This document shows positions 1-10,803 of a DNA stretch of 64,000 bases, one piece after another. Position 1 is the stretch's first letter. The number at the start of each line of letters is the position of its first letter. The DNA is taken from NCBI GenBank assembly GCA_030998015.1, contig JARWMV010000232.1, forward strand, positions 2,170,001-2,234,000. Reading direction: 5' to 3'. The position numbers and the translations under genes are program-made. The stretch is from Ceratorhiza oryzae-sativae (taxonomy: Eukaryota > Basidiomycota > Agaricomycetes > Cantharellales > Ceratobasidiaceae). Under the pieces are notes generated by a model. It had not been told where the DNA came from. It worked only from the letters and a program-made list of their open reading frames with translations, and ran no database searches.

Positions 1-1262
1 CAAAAATCGTGCATCTGTTGTCCGTCAAGGCCTTCGCTGTCGGGGGGCTGGAGCCACTCCGCGTCTGGACCAAATCGAATGTTTCCTTCCATGTCAAGTG
101 TTAAATGTGTACCAAGACTAGCATGCCCATGGCTGGAAGTTTGCTCGGGGACAGGGTAAATAAGCCGCTTGACTTGGGTCGCGCCTGCACCGCGATAAGA
201 AGCGTATGAACCACGCGAAAAGAACATCTCGAGTCGCCTCTCTGGAGGCAATAACGCATTCAGGACAAGAGTTGCAGAAAGACCTGAAGCGTTGATGAGC
301 GTTCGCGCTAGGATTGTGTCCGGCTCTCCCGCACCCGTGACGGTTTGAACTACCCATCCTATCGCAGATCCGTCGACCCGCTCGCCAGGCCCTGGCACAT
401 ATGGGTCGACACGTACCACTTTAGTTCCGAGTGTGAGTGTTGCTGCGCCGTCGCTCTCCTCGATAAGCTTTTCGAAAGACTCGAAGAACGAGTGAGAGTC
501 GATGATACCCGTTTCCGGACTTTCGACCGCAGCTGTTATCTCTGGCGAGAGGTCAGGTTCCAAACTACGCGCTTCGTCGCCTGAAATAAAGCGAGTCGGA
601 GCGACGGGCAAGCTCGCCATTTTCTTAAGCGGCGTTAGGAGTGAGTGACTGAGACGTATACGTGACAATACTCACAGGGTTAGAAAAAGGTGGCCAGCTC
701 AACGCCTGAGCATGTGCATGTAGCTTATGCAAATAGCCTTCTTGGCTTTGGCGCGCAACAATCAGTTTCCCGGTCTTGTGATAGGGAACCCCATGTTTGT
801 CGCAGTGCTCGTACATAAGCTGCCGCCCGCGTAGGCACAGTCGTGTTTTTAGCGATTCGGCAGGATAGTAGAGACCTTATGAGCAAATGTAAGTTACAAC
901 CAAGTCAAGTGGGCCGTGAGGCTGACCCCCGTGAATGACCTCAGAGTTCCGGGCGCTATGATATGTCCATCAGCGGATGTGAATCCTGGAATAGGTGAAA
1001 CTGACCTGGTCTCTTCTCCCACCCGGCTGTTGCGCTCGACGAGATACGTCGACTTTTCTGGAAATTTTTGAGCCAAACGGTGTGCAACGGTCAAACCGAC
1101 CACGCCTAAGCAAGCATAACCGTTACATCTCAAATCATACTACTCTTGCTCATGACATAACTTCCCTGCGCCAATGATCAGATGATCGACAGCCATTTCG
1201 GGCTTTCGCAGCCTGTATTGGCCGCTACTATTCAATGCAGCTTTCAGTCCTCTGATGGCCAT
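1..1262 (-). CDS. L-2-hydroxyglutarate dehydrogenase (3' part beyond window)
   Basis: FAD-dependent enzyme oxidising L-2-hydroxyglutarate to 2-oxoglutarate, mitochondrial in the family. Read on the minus strand, the chosen start gives MAIRGLKAAL, then a dinucleotide-binding segment (HLIIGAG, continuing GVVGLTVAHRLAQKFPEKS after an intron), then ARNSEVIHGGLYYPAESLKT, LCLRGRQLMYEHCDKHGVPY and HKTGKLIVARQ, all typical of this family. After an intron near 608-679 the frame continues with TRFISGDEARSLEPDLSPEI and runs off the window at base 1, so the C-terminus is missing. Small introns join the pieces (donors GTCAGT, GTGAGT). The first donor reads CAG then GGAAGT, so it lacks GT and the first junction is uncertain. 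It lies upstream of NDUFA12's 3' end on the same strand. Family assignment is confident; the exact first exon is less so. Confidence 0.85.
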
Positions 1263-1587
1263 GGTAACTTGGTGCAAAATTCGAGGTAAGGGCACTATAC
1301 TTCGAATGCACAGGTAGAGGTGGTCAAGACGAATGGATACAAGTCTAGTGACTCAAGGATCGATTAGATAAGGGTTGATCAGAGTTGACAAACCTCACTG
1401 CCAACAGCCTAGAAATATCCCTATGAGATATGCCAAGCTTACGCGCTTTTAAAAGTAGTCGTTAGGTGAACTTATTCCCTGGACACCGGGTTTTTTGATG
1501 GTCCCATCAGCACCGATCTTGCTTGGGCATCAGTAATCGTAGTCAGATTGGACACGGAGGTTACAGGGCAGAAAGAGTAAACCATCT
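1263..1587. other. intergenic, L2HGDH to NDUFA12
   Basis: Between two minus-strand genes. It should hold the 3' UTR of NDUFA12 and the promoter of the dehydrogenase. No additional gene or repeat is seen. Confidence 0.5.
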
Positions 1588-2252
1588 TCATGATTCGCGA
1601 GACTTGACTTTCGGTTCCCATGCGGTAATTTTGGGTGCCACGGTATTGTATGTGCGATAGGCACCACGCGTACCAGTGAGGTTTTCAAGGAATGGCTATC
1701 AGCGCGAGGCAAATAATAAAAATGATAATGTCATTGAGAGCACATAAATTCACCTAAAACCAGTGCTTACCGCTTGCCATGGTCTTTGAGATTCCTGCAT
1801 GACTTTGTCCTCCGTGGGGGGTAGAGCTCGAATATGATGAAGCCATGCGTGCCACTCAGGCGGTACCTGAGAAGCATTATACTCGTGCTAGAAGCGACAA
1901 ATAGTTAATCAAAACTCGAGTGCTTGCCCTGGTGTAGCCTCATCAAGTCTTACCTGCCGATAATCAACCCAGCGGTGACGGCCTGGACCAAATGAATGGA
2001 TTGTCATAAGTTTTGTAGAACATCATGGCTGGACGTACCAGGGAGCTCTTCCTCCGGGTTGTTATTCTCGAAGTACCGGTTGCCGAACCTAACTCAGGTC
2101 GACCAAGCAGTTCTCACACTGGAGCTTGTTACTCACTTATCTGCTCCAACGAATCGCCCAGACTTGGCATCGCCTATGTACCACATCTGCCGAACATACT
2201 CCTTCAATCCCACTCGACGGATACTCCTCAGCGTTCGCAAGAGCGAAACCAT
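1588..2252 (-). CDS. NDUFA12: NADH:ubiquinone oxidoreductase subunit NDUFA12 (B17.2-like)
   Basis: Accessory subunit of mitochondrial complex I. The start ATG gives MVSLLRTLRSIRRVGLKEYV, followed by RQMWYIGDAKSGRFVGADK, the classic N-terminus of the family. Four short introns separate the remaining exons: FGNRYFENNNPEEELPG; GRHRWVDYRQ; HEYNASQVPPEWHAWLHHIR with ALPPTEDKVMQESQRPWQA; and PFLENLTGTRGAYRTYNTVA with PKITAWEPKVKSRES then a stop. The order RHRWVDY, PPEWHAWLHHIRALPPTED and YNTVAPKITAWEPK matches the family from end to end, so the gene looks complete. All donors and acceptors used are GT..AG. The longer minus ORF that begins further upstream is not needed, because the family start is this Met. 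Confidence 0.93.
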
Positions 2253-2687
2253 GGTGATCAACAAAAGCAAGAGGATTGGCCAAGATCTTGGAGTCACGTG
2301 TAAAAGCTTAGAGTATATTATTACTTGATTTATCAACAGGCACGGAAGCTTTGCGGGCACGAAAAGAAATCTATTTTGAAAAGCATGGCATTCATACGTG
2401 ATACAATGTGCGAAAAAAATATGCACAACGACAGCCGAACGGGATATGATGACAGGGCCGCTTGACAAGGGCAAGAGATAGCAAGAGAGTGGAATGAACC
2501 TGGAGAAACTCGGAAACCATGAAAAGATAAATCAAAACGCACAAGTCATACGATCAAGGAGAAGCGTCCCACGAGGCCAGATAACCCATAAGCCTCATAT
2601 CCGAAAAGAAGGACAGGTTGTCGCTAGGTTTTACGCAATAGAATCACGCCAGTGCTCTTGTAACGACCACCGTAATCGACCGGCAGG
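2253..2687. other. intergenic
   Basis: About 435 bp between NDUFA12 and the next minus-strand gene. Expected to hold the NDUFA12 promoter and the 3' UTR of the gene to the right. No separate feature recognised. Confidence 0.4.
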
Positions 2688-3852
2688 CTATGAGCTTGTC
2701 GAATCCTGTAGAGTTTGAGAGGCAAAGGCTTCAACAAAGTCTGGCGATACTTTTGGCGGCTCGGCAGTCGGATCTGGGGTAATCTCCTTGCTAGCGTTAG
2801 CACTATTGCGAACCCCATACTCCGCAAACCCTCCCCACTTGACGGGAGGAGGCGGGGGAGGAAGCGGGCCAAAGATAGAGGTCTGGACGTTGTCGCTTCG
2901 CTCTATCTGATCGGCCGGAGAAATGCTAGTGGCGGCAAGGGCCTCAGCCAAGGCCTTCGCCGTCGAATCCGCGTTGTTATCTGGCCGCCTCTGTTTTCGT
3001 TCCTTTGAAATAGTTGCGTAGGGGTGAGCGCGGGCTTTGACTGATGAAGCGCGAGCAGGTGGGGTCCACTGGAGACCAAATGGATCCGAAAGGTCCGATA
3101 AGCCTACACCAGCCGCTGCGGCCGACTCCTGCAACTGTTTAAGCCGGGCAGCAGTATATGTGGCGCGAGCTCTTTGTACTTGTTCTGGTGTATTAATTTT
3201 GTGGCCTGGAAGATGGCGCGAGAGGGCTGCAACTGGGTCACGATTAGCGAGAGCCATGAGTCGCTTCTCCAGCTGAAACGCATGTTTTTCGGTTTGGAAC
3301 TTCGGGCGCGTGAAAAGGTTAGGGCGTGTAATCTGCAAACGTAAATGAAGCGGAGCACTCACTTTGAAGCAGTGCAGTCGTGGGTGAGGGCTGCCATTCG
3401 TCGCCTTCGGATTCGGAGCGTTGACGTAGACATGCCTATCACGTCGCTTCCCGGCCTCAGCGATGGCAAAGTCTAACAAGACTGTCTGAGACCGAAGGGA
3501 GACAACAGCTGGACGAAACACACGATAATTATAATCAACCGTCGGTCATAGGACATGGAAACGGGCACTAACCGATATAAGCACGCAAGGAAAGCTTTCC
3601 AAGGCTAAACACCAGTTTGCCCATACCCAGATTGACCCACTCGTCTCCTTCACGCAGGAAAAGGCGAGCCTGGAGCTCTGACAGAGTGACCTCCTCGTTC
3701 TCGTGGCGGACTGTAGAGCCAACTGTCAGCGTTAGGCTGACTGGGTAAAGAAAGGAGATCTCACCCAAACCCATACTTTCCGACAACAGAGCTGGGACTG
3801 GGGCGGCCGGAGGGAGGAGAGCAGGTACGCTTGTTTGTGTGTCTACCTCCAT
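2688..3852 (-). CDS. uncharacterised fungal protein
   Basis: A gene I do not recognise. The first exon starts at the ATG giving MEVDTQTSVPALLPP and contains a segment ending in DEWVNLGMGKLVFSL, weakly reminiscent of a Ran-binding domain (RanBP1/Nup50 type), but too short to assign. An intron near 3513-3576 (GTTAGT..CAG) leads to AVVSLRSQTVLLDFAIAEAG and NAPNPKATNGSPHPRLHCFK. A 30-base GTGAGT..GCAG stretch may be an unusually short intron or retained coding sequence. The C-terminal half is hydrophilic and helical (QLEKRLMALANRDPVAALS, then a proline run in PLPPPPPPVKWGGFAEYG) and ends in DSTSS and a stop. No signal peptide or membrane segment. It is divergently transcribed from COQ2. The coding call is good; the function is unknown. 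Confidence 0.65.
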
Positions 3853-4170
3853 TGCTGCACACACAAATTTACCGACGGCTGTGGTGGCAAAGGTGGTGTG
3901 GGATGGAGACGCCAACTGTCACGATAATCACTAGAGCAGATCCGTGGTTTGGAGGCGCCGAGGCGATTGTAATTGCAATCCAACGTTTCGGAGCAGTCGA
4001 GTCGAGCTTGACGGCAACAACGTCAGTATGGCCGGATCGCGTGGTTCCAGAACACTAATCAGGTAGCTGTTGATGTCGTTCTCTGCGCTCCCAATCGGTC
4101 GACCGCACCATTTCAAATCGGCTCATTCGGCGCTAACAGCTCTCCATCGCCCCCAAGCTATTGTGCCGCG
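3853..4170. promoter_or_regulatory. divergent intergenic region, unknown gene / COQ2
   Basis: Roughly 318 bp between two outward-facing starts, so it should carry both promoters. No clear TATA element identified. Confidence 0.4.
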
Positions 4171-5612
4171 ATGTTCGCGAGACCATTGTTAACGGCTCGC
4201 AATTTCAGACCTATTCACAGAAATGGGATTGCTATACTGTATTCTTCACCCAAATCTCTCGCCCTCGGCCCTTGGAGACCCGTTCCTCTGCCCAAAACTC
4301 GAAATTTACCCATCGCGTCACAGCAACGGTTGATATCTACCAAACACTCAATTTCAACATCATCAGCCCCTTTGCCTCCACTATCCACTGGAACATGGGT
4401 CGACCGTTTGCCAATAAAAATCCGCCCATATGTACTTTTGGCTCGAGCTGACAAGCCTATTGGGACCATGCTGCTACTTTGGCCCTGCAGTAAGTGTCAA
4501 ATTCTCAAGTGCCCGCATCGCGACCAACACGCGAATTCAAGCCTGGTCTATCACCATGGCCTCGTATGTGACTCACGCTCCAATTAGCGTCCCCCTCACC
4601 TATCTCTCGCTATTTGGCATTGGCGCATTGATCATGAGAGGGGCGGGGTGCACCATCAACGATATGTGGGATCGTGACTTGGACAAGGCTGTCGGTAATT
4701 CTAGCTGAAATTCCTTCTGCCGGGGTTTTACTGAACCTGAATACAAGACAGAACCAAAACGCGTCCACTCGCACGTGGAGATATCACTCGAATACAGGCG
4801 TTTGGGTTCTTGGGATTGCAACTGAGCGCCGGTCTGGCCGTTCTGACACAGTTAAACTGGTATAGGTGAGTAAATCCCACGAACCAATTAGCCGAACAGG
4901 TTTCTAATTTCTAATAGCATACTTCTCGGCGCATCCTCACTTTCGTTGGTTATCGTGTACCCTTTGATGAAGCGCATAACTTATTGGCCACAAACCGTGT
5001 TAGGTAAGCTTCAAGGATCTGCAGCACTCCATGTACTCTGAAGCTAGAACTATTATCTTAGGACTGGCGTTCAATTGGGGGGCACTCCTCGGTTGGTCGG
5101 CCGTCGCCGGTGTGGTGGATTGGTCCGTCTGTCTTCCCCTATATGCCGGAAGCGTCTGCTGGACAATAGTCTATGACACCATTTACGCCCACCAAGTACG
5201 GATGTTTTCTCTTCATCGGAATTCATCTGTCTAAGAAGGCATCTAGGACAAGAAAGACGACCCTTTGACAGGAATCCGGTCTACGGCATTGCTCTTTGGT
5301 GATAACAGTCGGCCGATATTGAGTGCATTCGCAGCATCAAGCGTAGCTTTGATTGGTATGGCTGGGTTGGAAGGCGGAATGGGCCTGGGTTATTTTGGAG
5401 GTGCGCGGCGATAATATGGCGTTGTCCATTCAATGGAAACTAACGGTACCGTAGGCCTTGGCCTCGGTGCCATTCAGTTGGCACGGATTCTCTATCGAAC
5501 TGACTTTGACGATCGAGCTGACTGTTGGAAAAACTTTGTCAAGTGTGGTTGGTTTGGTTTCTGGATGTGGTCAGGCTCGACCCTGGACTATCTTGTCGTG
5601 TTACTTAGTTGA
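4171..5612 (+). CDS. COQ2: 4-hydroxybenzoate polyprenyltransferase, mitochondrial (COQ2)
   Basis: Integral inner-membrane UbiA-family enzyme that attaches the polyprenyl tail to 4-hydroxybenzoate in ubiquinone synthesis. The N-terminus ([20 protein letters not shown]) is Arg-rich and Ser/Thr-rich, as expected for a mitochondrial presequence. The first membrane part contains [20 protein letters not shown]. The first Asp-rich motif is [16 protein letters not shown], the second is [20 protein letters not shown]; these bind the prenyl diphosphate through Mg2+. Further exons carry [17 protein letters not shown] sequence, [40 protein letters not shown] and a C-terminal [20 protein letters not shown]. 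At least five short introns are needed (for example GTAAGT at 4491 and GTAATT at 4694). Length and motif order fit a complete gene. Confidence 0.93.
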
Positions 5613-5747
5613 ATAGCCGCATCAAATCATGACAGCACAAGGGATTCAGGCGAATATCAAAAATCAATTGCACAGCGGGCCAATGCTTTTACATAGTCAA
5701 TGCGAGAGTGAGAGAAATGCAAAGGTCATAGAGGCAGACGGAGTCGC

Positions 5748-6331
5748 CTAGTCGGATCCAGTTGCCCGAGCTTTAAAAGACCTTAGCATTCTGTGTGGGA
5801 CTCGATACCAATTACGCTTACTGTAAATGAGCTGGCCGTTGTGGTGTACGATCTTTTTGATCTGTCCCTCCTTGGCCAAGTGCCTGATAGCAACCCGTGC
5901 CAGCGAGCCGTTGATCTTCAGCCTCTCGATCAGAATCGATTGAGAGATGAACTTGAAGGTCGGGACTTCCTTCATGATACGGTCATAGGTGGCTAGGTGC
6001 AACAATGGGTTAGCTTGGCGGACGAACGCTCATAGGAGAGGTGCGTACCTTGGTTGAGTGTGACCATGTGTTGCGCCTTGTCCTTGACCTTTCCCTTCGA
6101 CCACTTCTTTTTCTTGGCGGCCTTGCCTCCTCCTGAGGTTGCTGCTGCTTTAGCTTTGGGCTAAATTATAGACCAAGTTAGCATTGCGATCCATCCATCG
6201 TCCGAGCAAGTCATCCGGCTCCCTCGGGCCATCCCATCTTATAATTCACTTCCAACATCGCATACGTGATTCAATACGCGTTGCCGCTACTATATTCCCG
6301 AGTCAATCGTGAAACCGTGTATGCTCACCAT
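5748..6331 (-). CDS. RPS25: 40S ribosomal protein S25
   Basis: Small-subunit ribosomal protein eS25. Exon 1 holds only the ATG (6329-6331), followed directly by an intron (6161-6328, GTGAGC..TTTAG). Exon 2 (6049-6160) gives PKAKAAATSGGGKAAKKKKW and SKGKVKDKAQHMVTLNQ. Exon 3 (5822-5992) gives ATYDRIMKEVPTFKFISQSI and LIERLKINGSLARVAIRHLA then KEGQIKKIVHHNGQLIY. Exon 4 (5748-5770) gives TRATGSD and a stop. The lysine-rich N-terminus followed by the winged-helix body is diagnostic. The unspliced reading into intron 3 would give a longer, wrong C-terminus. A first intron right after the start codon is common in fungal ribosomal-protein genes and often matters for expression. Confidence 0.95.
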
Positions 6332-6698
6332 GCTGGGTTTCGAGGTCGTCGGTAAACCACCAAGTGATGATTTCCAATAGTGGATATAGGATTTGCTTCC
6401 GTCAGTGCCGGGCACAGCCACCAGATACTCGCTTATCCAGGATAATGCTTGTGGATTACTCGGCTCTGCAGGTCGACACTCAGCCCTCCCAATACTTGAA
6501 AGCGCAGAAGATCCAATAATTTCTCGCAAATGAGTATTATCTGGAACATGTTCTGTATTGTGCCGGCCGGCTCCTGCCATTTATGGACTAGCGTTTCATA
6601 TGACTTACCATAGCAAACCGATGATGCTGGTGCTCTTGGTCTACCACCACTGGCTTTGATTCTAGTGTCCCCAAATCGACCACGCCTCAAATTAATTC
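6332..6698. promoter_or_regulatory. divergent promoter region, RPS25 / F-box gene
   Basis: 367 bp between two outward-facing starts. An open minus-strand reading of about 95 codons ends exactly at the RPS25 start-codon exon; it is read here as 5' leader, not a gene. No clear TATA element. Confidence 0.5.
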
Positions 6699-8152
6699 AT
6701 GGCAGAATTCTCACATATATCAATCTATTCCCTTCCTCCAGAGGTCCTATCTTTGATCTTCGCAACCGTTGTTGATGCGAGTCTATACGGTCGCGCTGTT
6801 GGCGATAGAAGCCTTGGCAGAGTCGAATACTCCACCTTGCTCGCGAGTATATGTAGAACCTGGCGACGCATTGTGCTCGATACCCCCAAGCTATGGTCGT
6901 TCGTTGATTTTACACGCAAAGGAGATATGCGGGTTGGCATCCTACAATCCAACGCGGATGACTCGGAAGATCTAGATGATCCAGAGGACTCGAACGAATT
7001 GCGCAGATCAAGCAACATCGAACATGCCAAGATTTACCTCGAACGCGCAAAAGGCTCCTTGCTTCATGTACAGATAGGTAAACGCCTGCCGCACGGCCGC
7101 CGCGGACTGCATCCTGTACGACAGTGGAGTGACGAAATTGGTCATTTGATCGCTGACAATGCTTCACGCATTGTTTCCTTCAGCTTAGATTTCTCAGATC
7201 CCGACGATGTAGAAGATGCACTGTCAATTCTTATTACCCAAGAAGTAGGCCAGTCGTTGAGAAATTTACGGCTCCGGGCTGTTCAAACTCCACTCCGGCT
7301 GCAGCACTGGCCTGGGTTCAAAGAGGGATATGGCGAATACTTGAATCATTGAGAGGCCTTTATCTCGACCGCTTGCCTGTCGGGCTACAATATTCGGCAT
7401 GTCGAAATCTCGTGGAGTTGCATATAGCCTCCCCCTTGGTAGACCAGCCCACTCCAACATTGATTTCGATAGTACAAGTACTCGAAAACAACCCTGGCCT
7501 TCGTGTGTTCAAGCTGAGCACATATATGATGTTTGTGGTCACTCTTCCTCCCCGGCCCATCCGTTTGCCAAACCTTCGCCTTCTCCATCTTGGCGGAATA
7601 TCTTTCTTATTGATGAAATGGCTTTTGTCATCTGTAACATTGGACTCGCATGAGGTCGACGTATTTCTGGAGTGCGAGGGCTTTCATAGATCGGATCAGT
7701 CGGGTCTTGAAGAAGTTGTTGTCTCATTTCTTCAAAGGACTCAAGTCGCGTCATTACATATTGTAGGGAGGTACCTATTACTTTCGTCACTCTTGGCACA
7801 CACTCCTCGCCTCCGCCGTCTCCGCCTTACTGTGTACGATGATAATGGCGAAGGCGCTTTTGACGGGATCGACAAATTGGGCTCGAATCTTACCTGCCTG
7901 CACACTATCGAAATGAACGAATGTCATACCGCAGGGGTCGATGCGCTAGGTCCCGGACTTAAGGCTCTCCTTACACTCCCATCCGTTCAACGAGTTAGGC
8001 ACTATGCATGCGGTGGCTTCAGTTACAAGGAGCGTAAAAGGTTCCGTCAGTTGTTAGATGACCACGACATTACTGCAAAGGTCGTGGAGGCTCCGGACTT
8101 GACTTTTGACTCATGTCCATCGCCTTTCTTGTATCCCCGCGCTTCGAATTAG
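6699..8152 (+). CDS. F-box protein with leucine-rich C-terminal half; frame break near 7310-7340
   Basis: Probable substrate receptor of an SCF ubiquitin ligase. The N-terminus (ISIYSLPPEVLSLIFATVVD, then TLLASICRTWRRIVLDTPKL with WSFVDF) is a typical basidiomycete F-box. The rest is rich in Leu repeats (for example LRNLRLRAVQTPLRL, LHLGGISFLLMKWLLSSVTL, TPRLRRLRLTVYDD), as in the large F-box/LRR families of these fungi. The first frame ends in a stop at 7350, while a second frame picks up the same protein style (RGIWRILESLRGLYLDRL) and runs to 8152. Either a weak intron (a GTCGTT donor near 7244 to the AG at about 7323 restores the frame) or a one-base frameshift is needed. Such families contain many decaying members, so a pseudogene is possible. 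Confidence 0.75.
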
Positions 8153-8556
8153 CTATCCCCACACAACCAAACATTGAATATATATCACCTAAAGCGTGGA
8201 TCACAAACGACTTATGTTCACCCGATCTTTGAGTGCAGTGCTCTTGGAGACACTTTGTCGTGGACGGCCCTCACGGACAACTCGGAGACCTCATAGTACT
8301 CCTAAATTCCTCAGTATGCATAGCCGTGTTGAAATATCGAACCAACCTCCCCCGAAAAATCCCAAAACCACGACTACTAAGCGTCCGTCGAAGTATTGAG
8401 CAAGGATGACAATATATATCCACGCTGGGCTGCCGGTTCCATTCTCGGGTGTCAAGCTCCAGCTCGTTTTTAGGCCCAGATGTTAAGAGTATAAAATCCC
8501 CATACTTTCGGTTGTGCCATCCCCCAAACTAGCACGGTCACTTACAATTTGCCGAT
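8153..8556. other. intergenic with promoter of the next gene
   Basis: About 404 bp between two plus-strand genes. Besides the TATA element listed separately, nothing is recognised. Confidence 0.5.
8490..8496 (+). promoter_or_regulatory. TATA box of the small GPI-protein gene
   Basis: TATAAAA lies about 60 bp before the ATG at 8557, a spacing compatible with a short 5' UTR. Confidence 0.6.
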
Positions 8557-9234
8557 ATGCGAGTCAACGCTTTGCTGTTCACTTGTACCCTTTTGATCGG
8601 GGCCCTTGCTAAACCTCAGCCTGAAACCTCTGTTGCCGCGATAACGAGCGTATCTGGGGGTACGTGACGTTAAGCGTCTTGTCTGCCCACTATGTAATGG
8701 TTGCCTTCTGTTAGCACACCAGCCTGTCACGACTCAGCTTTCGGCGAGTTACATCACTACAGCTCTTACTGACAGTAAGGACAACCATACGAAGTCAATT
8801 CTATTGTATTAACGCCACCTCTAAGACAGAACGACTTCGGTTATCGTCGTAACCGAGCTGTCGTCTCCTACAACTGCTGTTCCTACAGGTACGGATATTT
8901 GGATCTGTCGACATGTTGGTGCTGATGATCAATTGGCCGATGTAGTTGGTCCAGTGACGACACGTTTATTGACTGAGAGCGCATATACCTCACCTATGCT
9001 AGAATATGTACGTGGTCAAATTTCTTGCCGATCTTCTGTGCGGTGGAACTCATCTTACGATTGTACCAGAATTTTACCACAAGCGTATTGTCATCAGCTA
9101 GTAGCTCGCCCACTAAGTCTCCAGAGCCTTTGAATGCAGTCGGTAAAAATAGCGCGGAAAGTGTTACATTGGGCAAATCGTTTGGAGTTGGGATTAGTGT
9201 GTTGATGTTGTCGTGTACAGTCTTAATCGCTTAA
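8557..9234 (+). CDS. small secreted Ser/Thr-rich GPI-anchored protein
   Basis: No enzymatic domain. The N-terminus MRVNALLFTCTLLIGALAKP is a clear signal peptide. Short exons follow, joined by GTACGT, GTAAGG and GTACGG donors, giving Ser/Thr/Val-rich sequence such as HQPVTTQLSASYITTALTD and NRTTSVIVVTELSSPTTAVP. The last exon has TTSVLSSASSSPTKSPEPLN then NAVGKNSAESVTLGKSFGVG and a hydrophobic tail (ISVLMLSCTVLIA) ending at the stop. A small-residue stretch followed by a hydrophobic C-terminus is the usual GPI-attachment layout. Likely a cell-wall or plasma-membrane surface protein. Precise splice sites in the middle are inferred from keeping the frame open. A similarly built protein lies at 62050-62693. 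Confidence 0.7.
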
Positions 9235-9643
9235 CGCTGTATATATCACAAACCTCAAGGCGCCTCCAGGATATATGTATTGTCAAATGGACAGCTTCTC
9301 TTTCCGCATGAAATCAAGGTAGCCAAGCCGAGCGAACGGGTACCGCCATCAGGCCTGACTAAATACCAATACAATACCAGTCAATAGATAAGGTAACGCT
9401 GAGTTCTCATTCGAATGTATCAGGGCCGACGAATATTTTATTCCAAGTCTTCGAGTTTAACCTATTATATTCTTGTTTACTGGCCACTCCCCACACACAA
9501 TGTCCAGATGGCTACAAAACACTATATAGTACTAATAACCCAGATATAAAAAATCCTGTTATGCAGGTGGCAATCACGCATGCGCCTACTTGTCGTACTA
9601 CAAAGGTGGTCAGTTGACTGCCCCTAGACGCCAATGATTGTGC
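9235..9643. other. convergent intergenic region
   Basis: Lies between the 3' ends of the GPI-protein gene and the tyrosinase gene, so mostly 3' UTR and spacer. AT-rich; no gene, RNA or repeat recognised. Confidence 0.5.
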
Positions 9644-10803
9644 TCACAGTATAACACAGACGCCAGACATAGTATCCATTACATCTGCAACACTCACGTC
9701 AGGAAGACCACGAATGTTTTGCATGGTCAAAGTATCGGTCAGGGTGGCAAGTGGGTAGAACGAGTCGTCCGTTGGGGATTGACCTTGGACAGTGTTACCC
9801 GAGTACTCCTGGAGACGGGGTCCGCGCCCTTGCCACTTGGCCCAAATTCGATCGACGTTTTGATGGTGCAAGAAGAACTGTAGTGGCGGTGAATCTAAGA
9901 CACCTATCCAGATCCAGTGTGACTTATACTTACGAGGGGGTCGTTGGGGGAGAAAGATGCGGCCATGTCGCCGGAGATGACGTTGTGGATAGCATCGTGG
10001 GGAATTTCCTCGATGTCATTCGAGAAATCATTGTAGTTGTCGTCCCTTAAAACCTCCCGGATCATCCTCGACGAGTACTGAGAGCCTTGCATGCTTCCCA
10101 GTACACCACTACGAACATTCCCATTGTTAAAGCGACGCGCCAGGCAATGCCTGTTAGGGTATCTCAGCTGTCATCGCGAGGCCGTCAGCTGGTGCGGCTG
10201 TTCAGATAGAGGCTCGTAGTTGCATACCTCGAAATTAGCATATGGTCCACTTTCGACACAGTGAGCGCTAGTATGAGTGTTTCCGTTGCCGCCAAAACCA
10301 GTCTTAGGGTCCCAGATATTCGACGTAGCAAGTTTGCCAGCATCGATTGTCCAATCCCAGTATCTAAACGGCATCGAGGTGAGTAAATCATAAGAGTCTG
10401 AAAAATGTTCTTACGGTGATGGTCCGGTGTAACCACAGTCTTGAAGATCCAGACGACGGAGCCAAAGGAACCAACGATGCCAGGGAAGGAAACTGGCTAC
10501 GTAGTGAACTTTCGACGCACTGTTAAGAGCGCATGCTGGTTGAAAATGTGATCGGAACTCACTATCCCCAAAGAGGTTGTCATGAACGCTTGGATAACTA
10601 TCAAAGACAGACTTTCCATCAATATTGCTGGGCTTGGTCTGGAGGCACTTGACAGCAGCGTGGAACGAATCGCGCTGCTCCTGTGTAAGGCTACGCCACT
10701 CGACGTGAACTACAGGGTTTGTGCAAGTGTTGGAACGCTTTTCGGTCGGTACAGCAGAAACAAGCGTAGTCAGAACGAGCAGGACGCCGGCAAAGAACTT
10801 CAT
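9644..10803 (-). CDS. tyrosinase copper-binding domain protein (secreted)
   Basis: Type-3 copper oxidase fold acting on phenols. The N-terminus MKFFAGVLLVLTTLVSAVPT is a signal peptide, followed by EKR, a possible Kex2 site. CuA residues appear in YPSVHDNLFGDS and in KVHYVASFLPWHRWFLWLRR. The middle has YWDWTIDAGKLATSNIWDPK. After an intron removing a GTATGC..GACAG segment it reads FELRYPNRHCLARRFNNGNV, the usual HCL-RxFN stretch. CuB residues are in IPHDAIHNVISGDMAASFSP and FFLHHQNVDRIWAKWQGRGP (HHxxxDxxW). The tail ends DTMSGVCVIL and a stop. Such short fungal tyrosinases can be secreted and may act in melanin or phenol metabolism. Several introns are needed and the gene looks complete. Confidence 0.9.

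Noticed and set aside
6290..6690. Separate small gene between RPS25 and the F-box gene
   Set aside because: The open frame ends exactly at the RPS25 ATG/intron junction, so it is better read as the 5' leader of RPS25.
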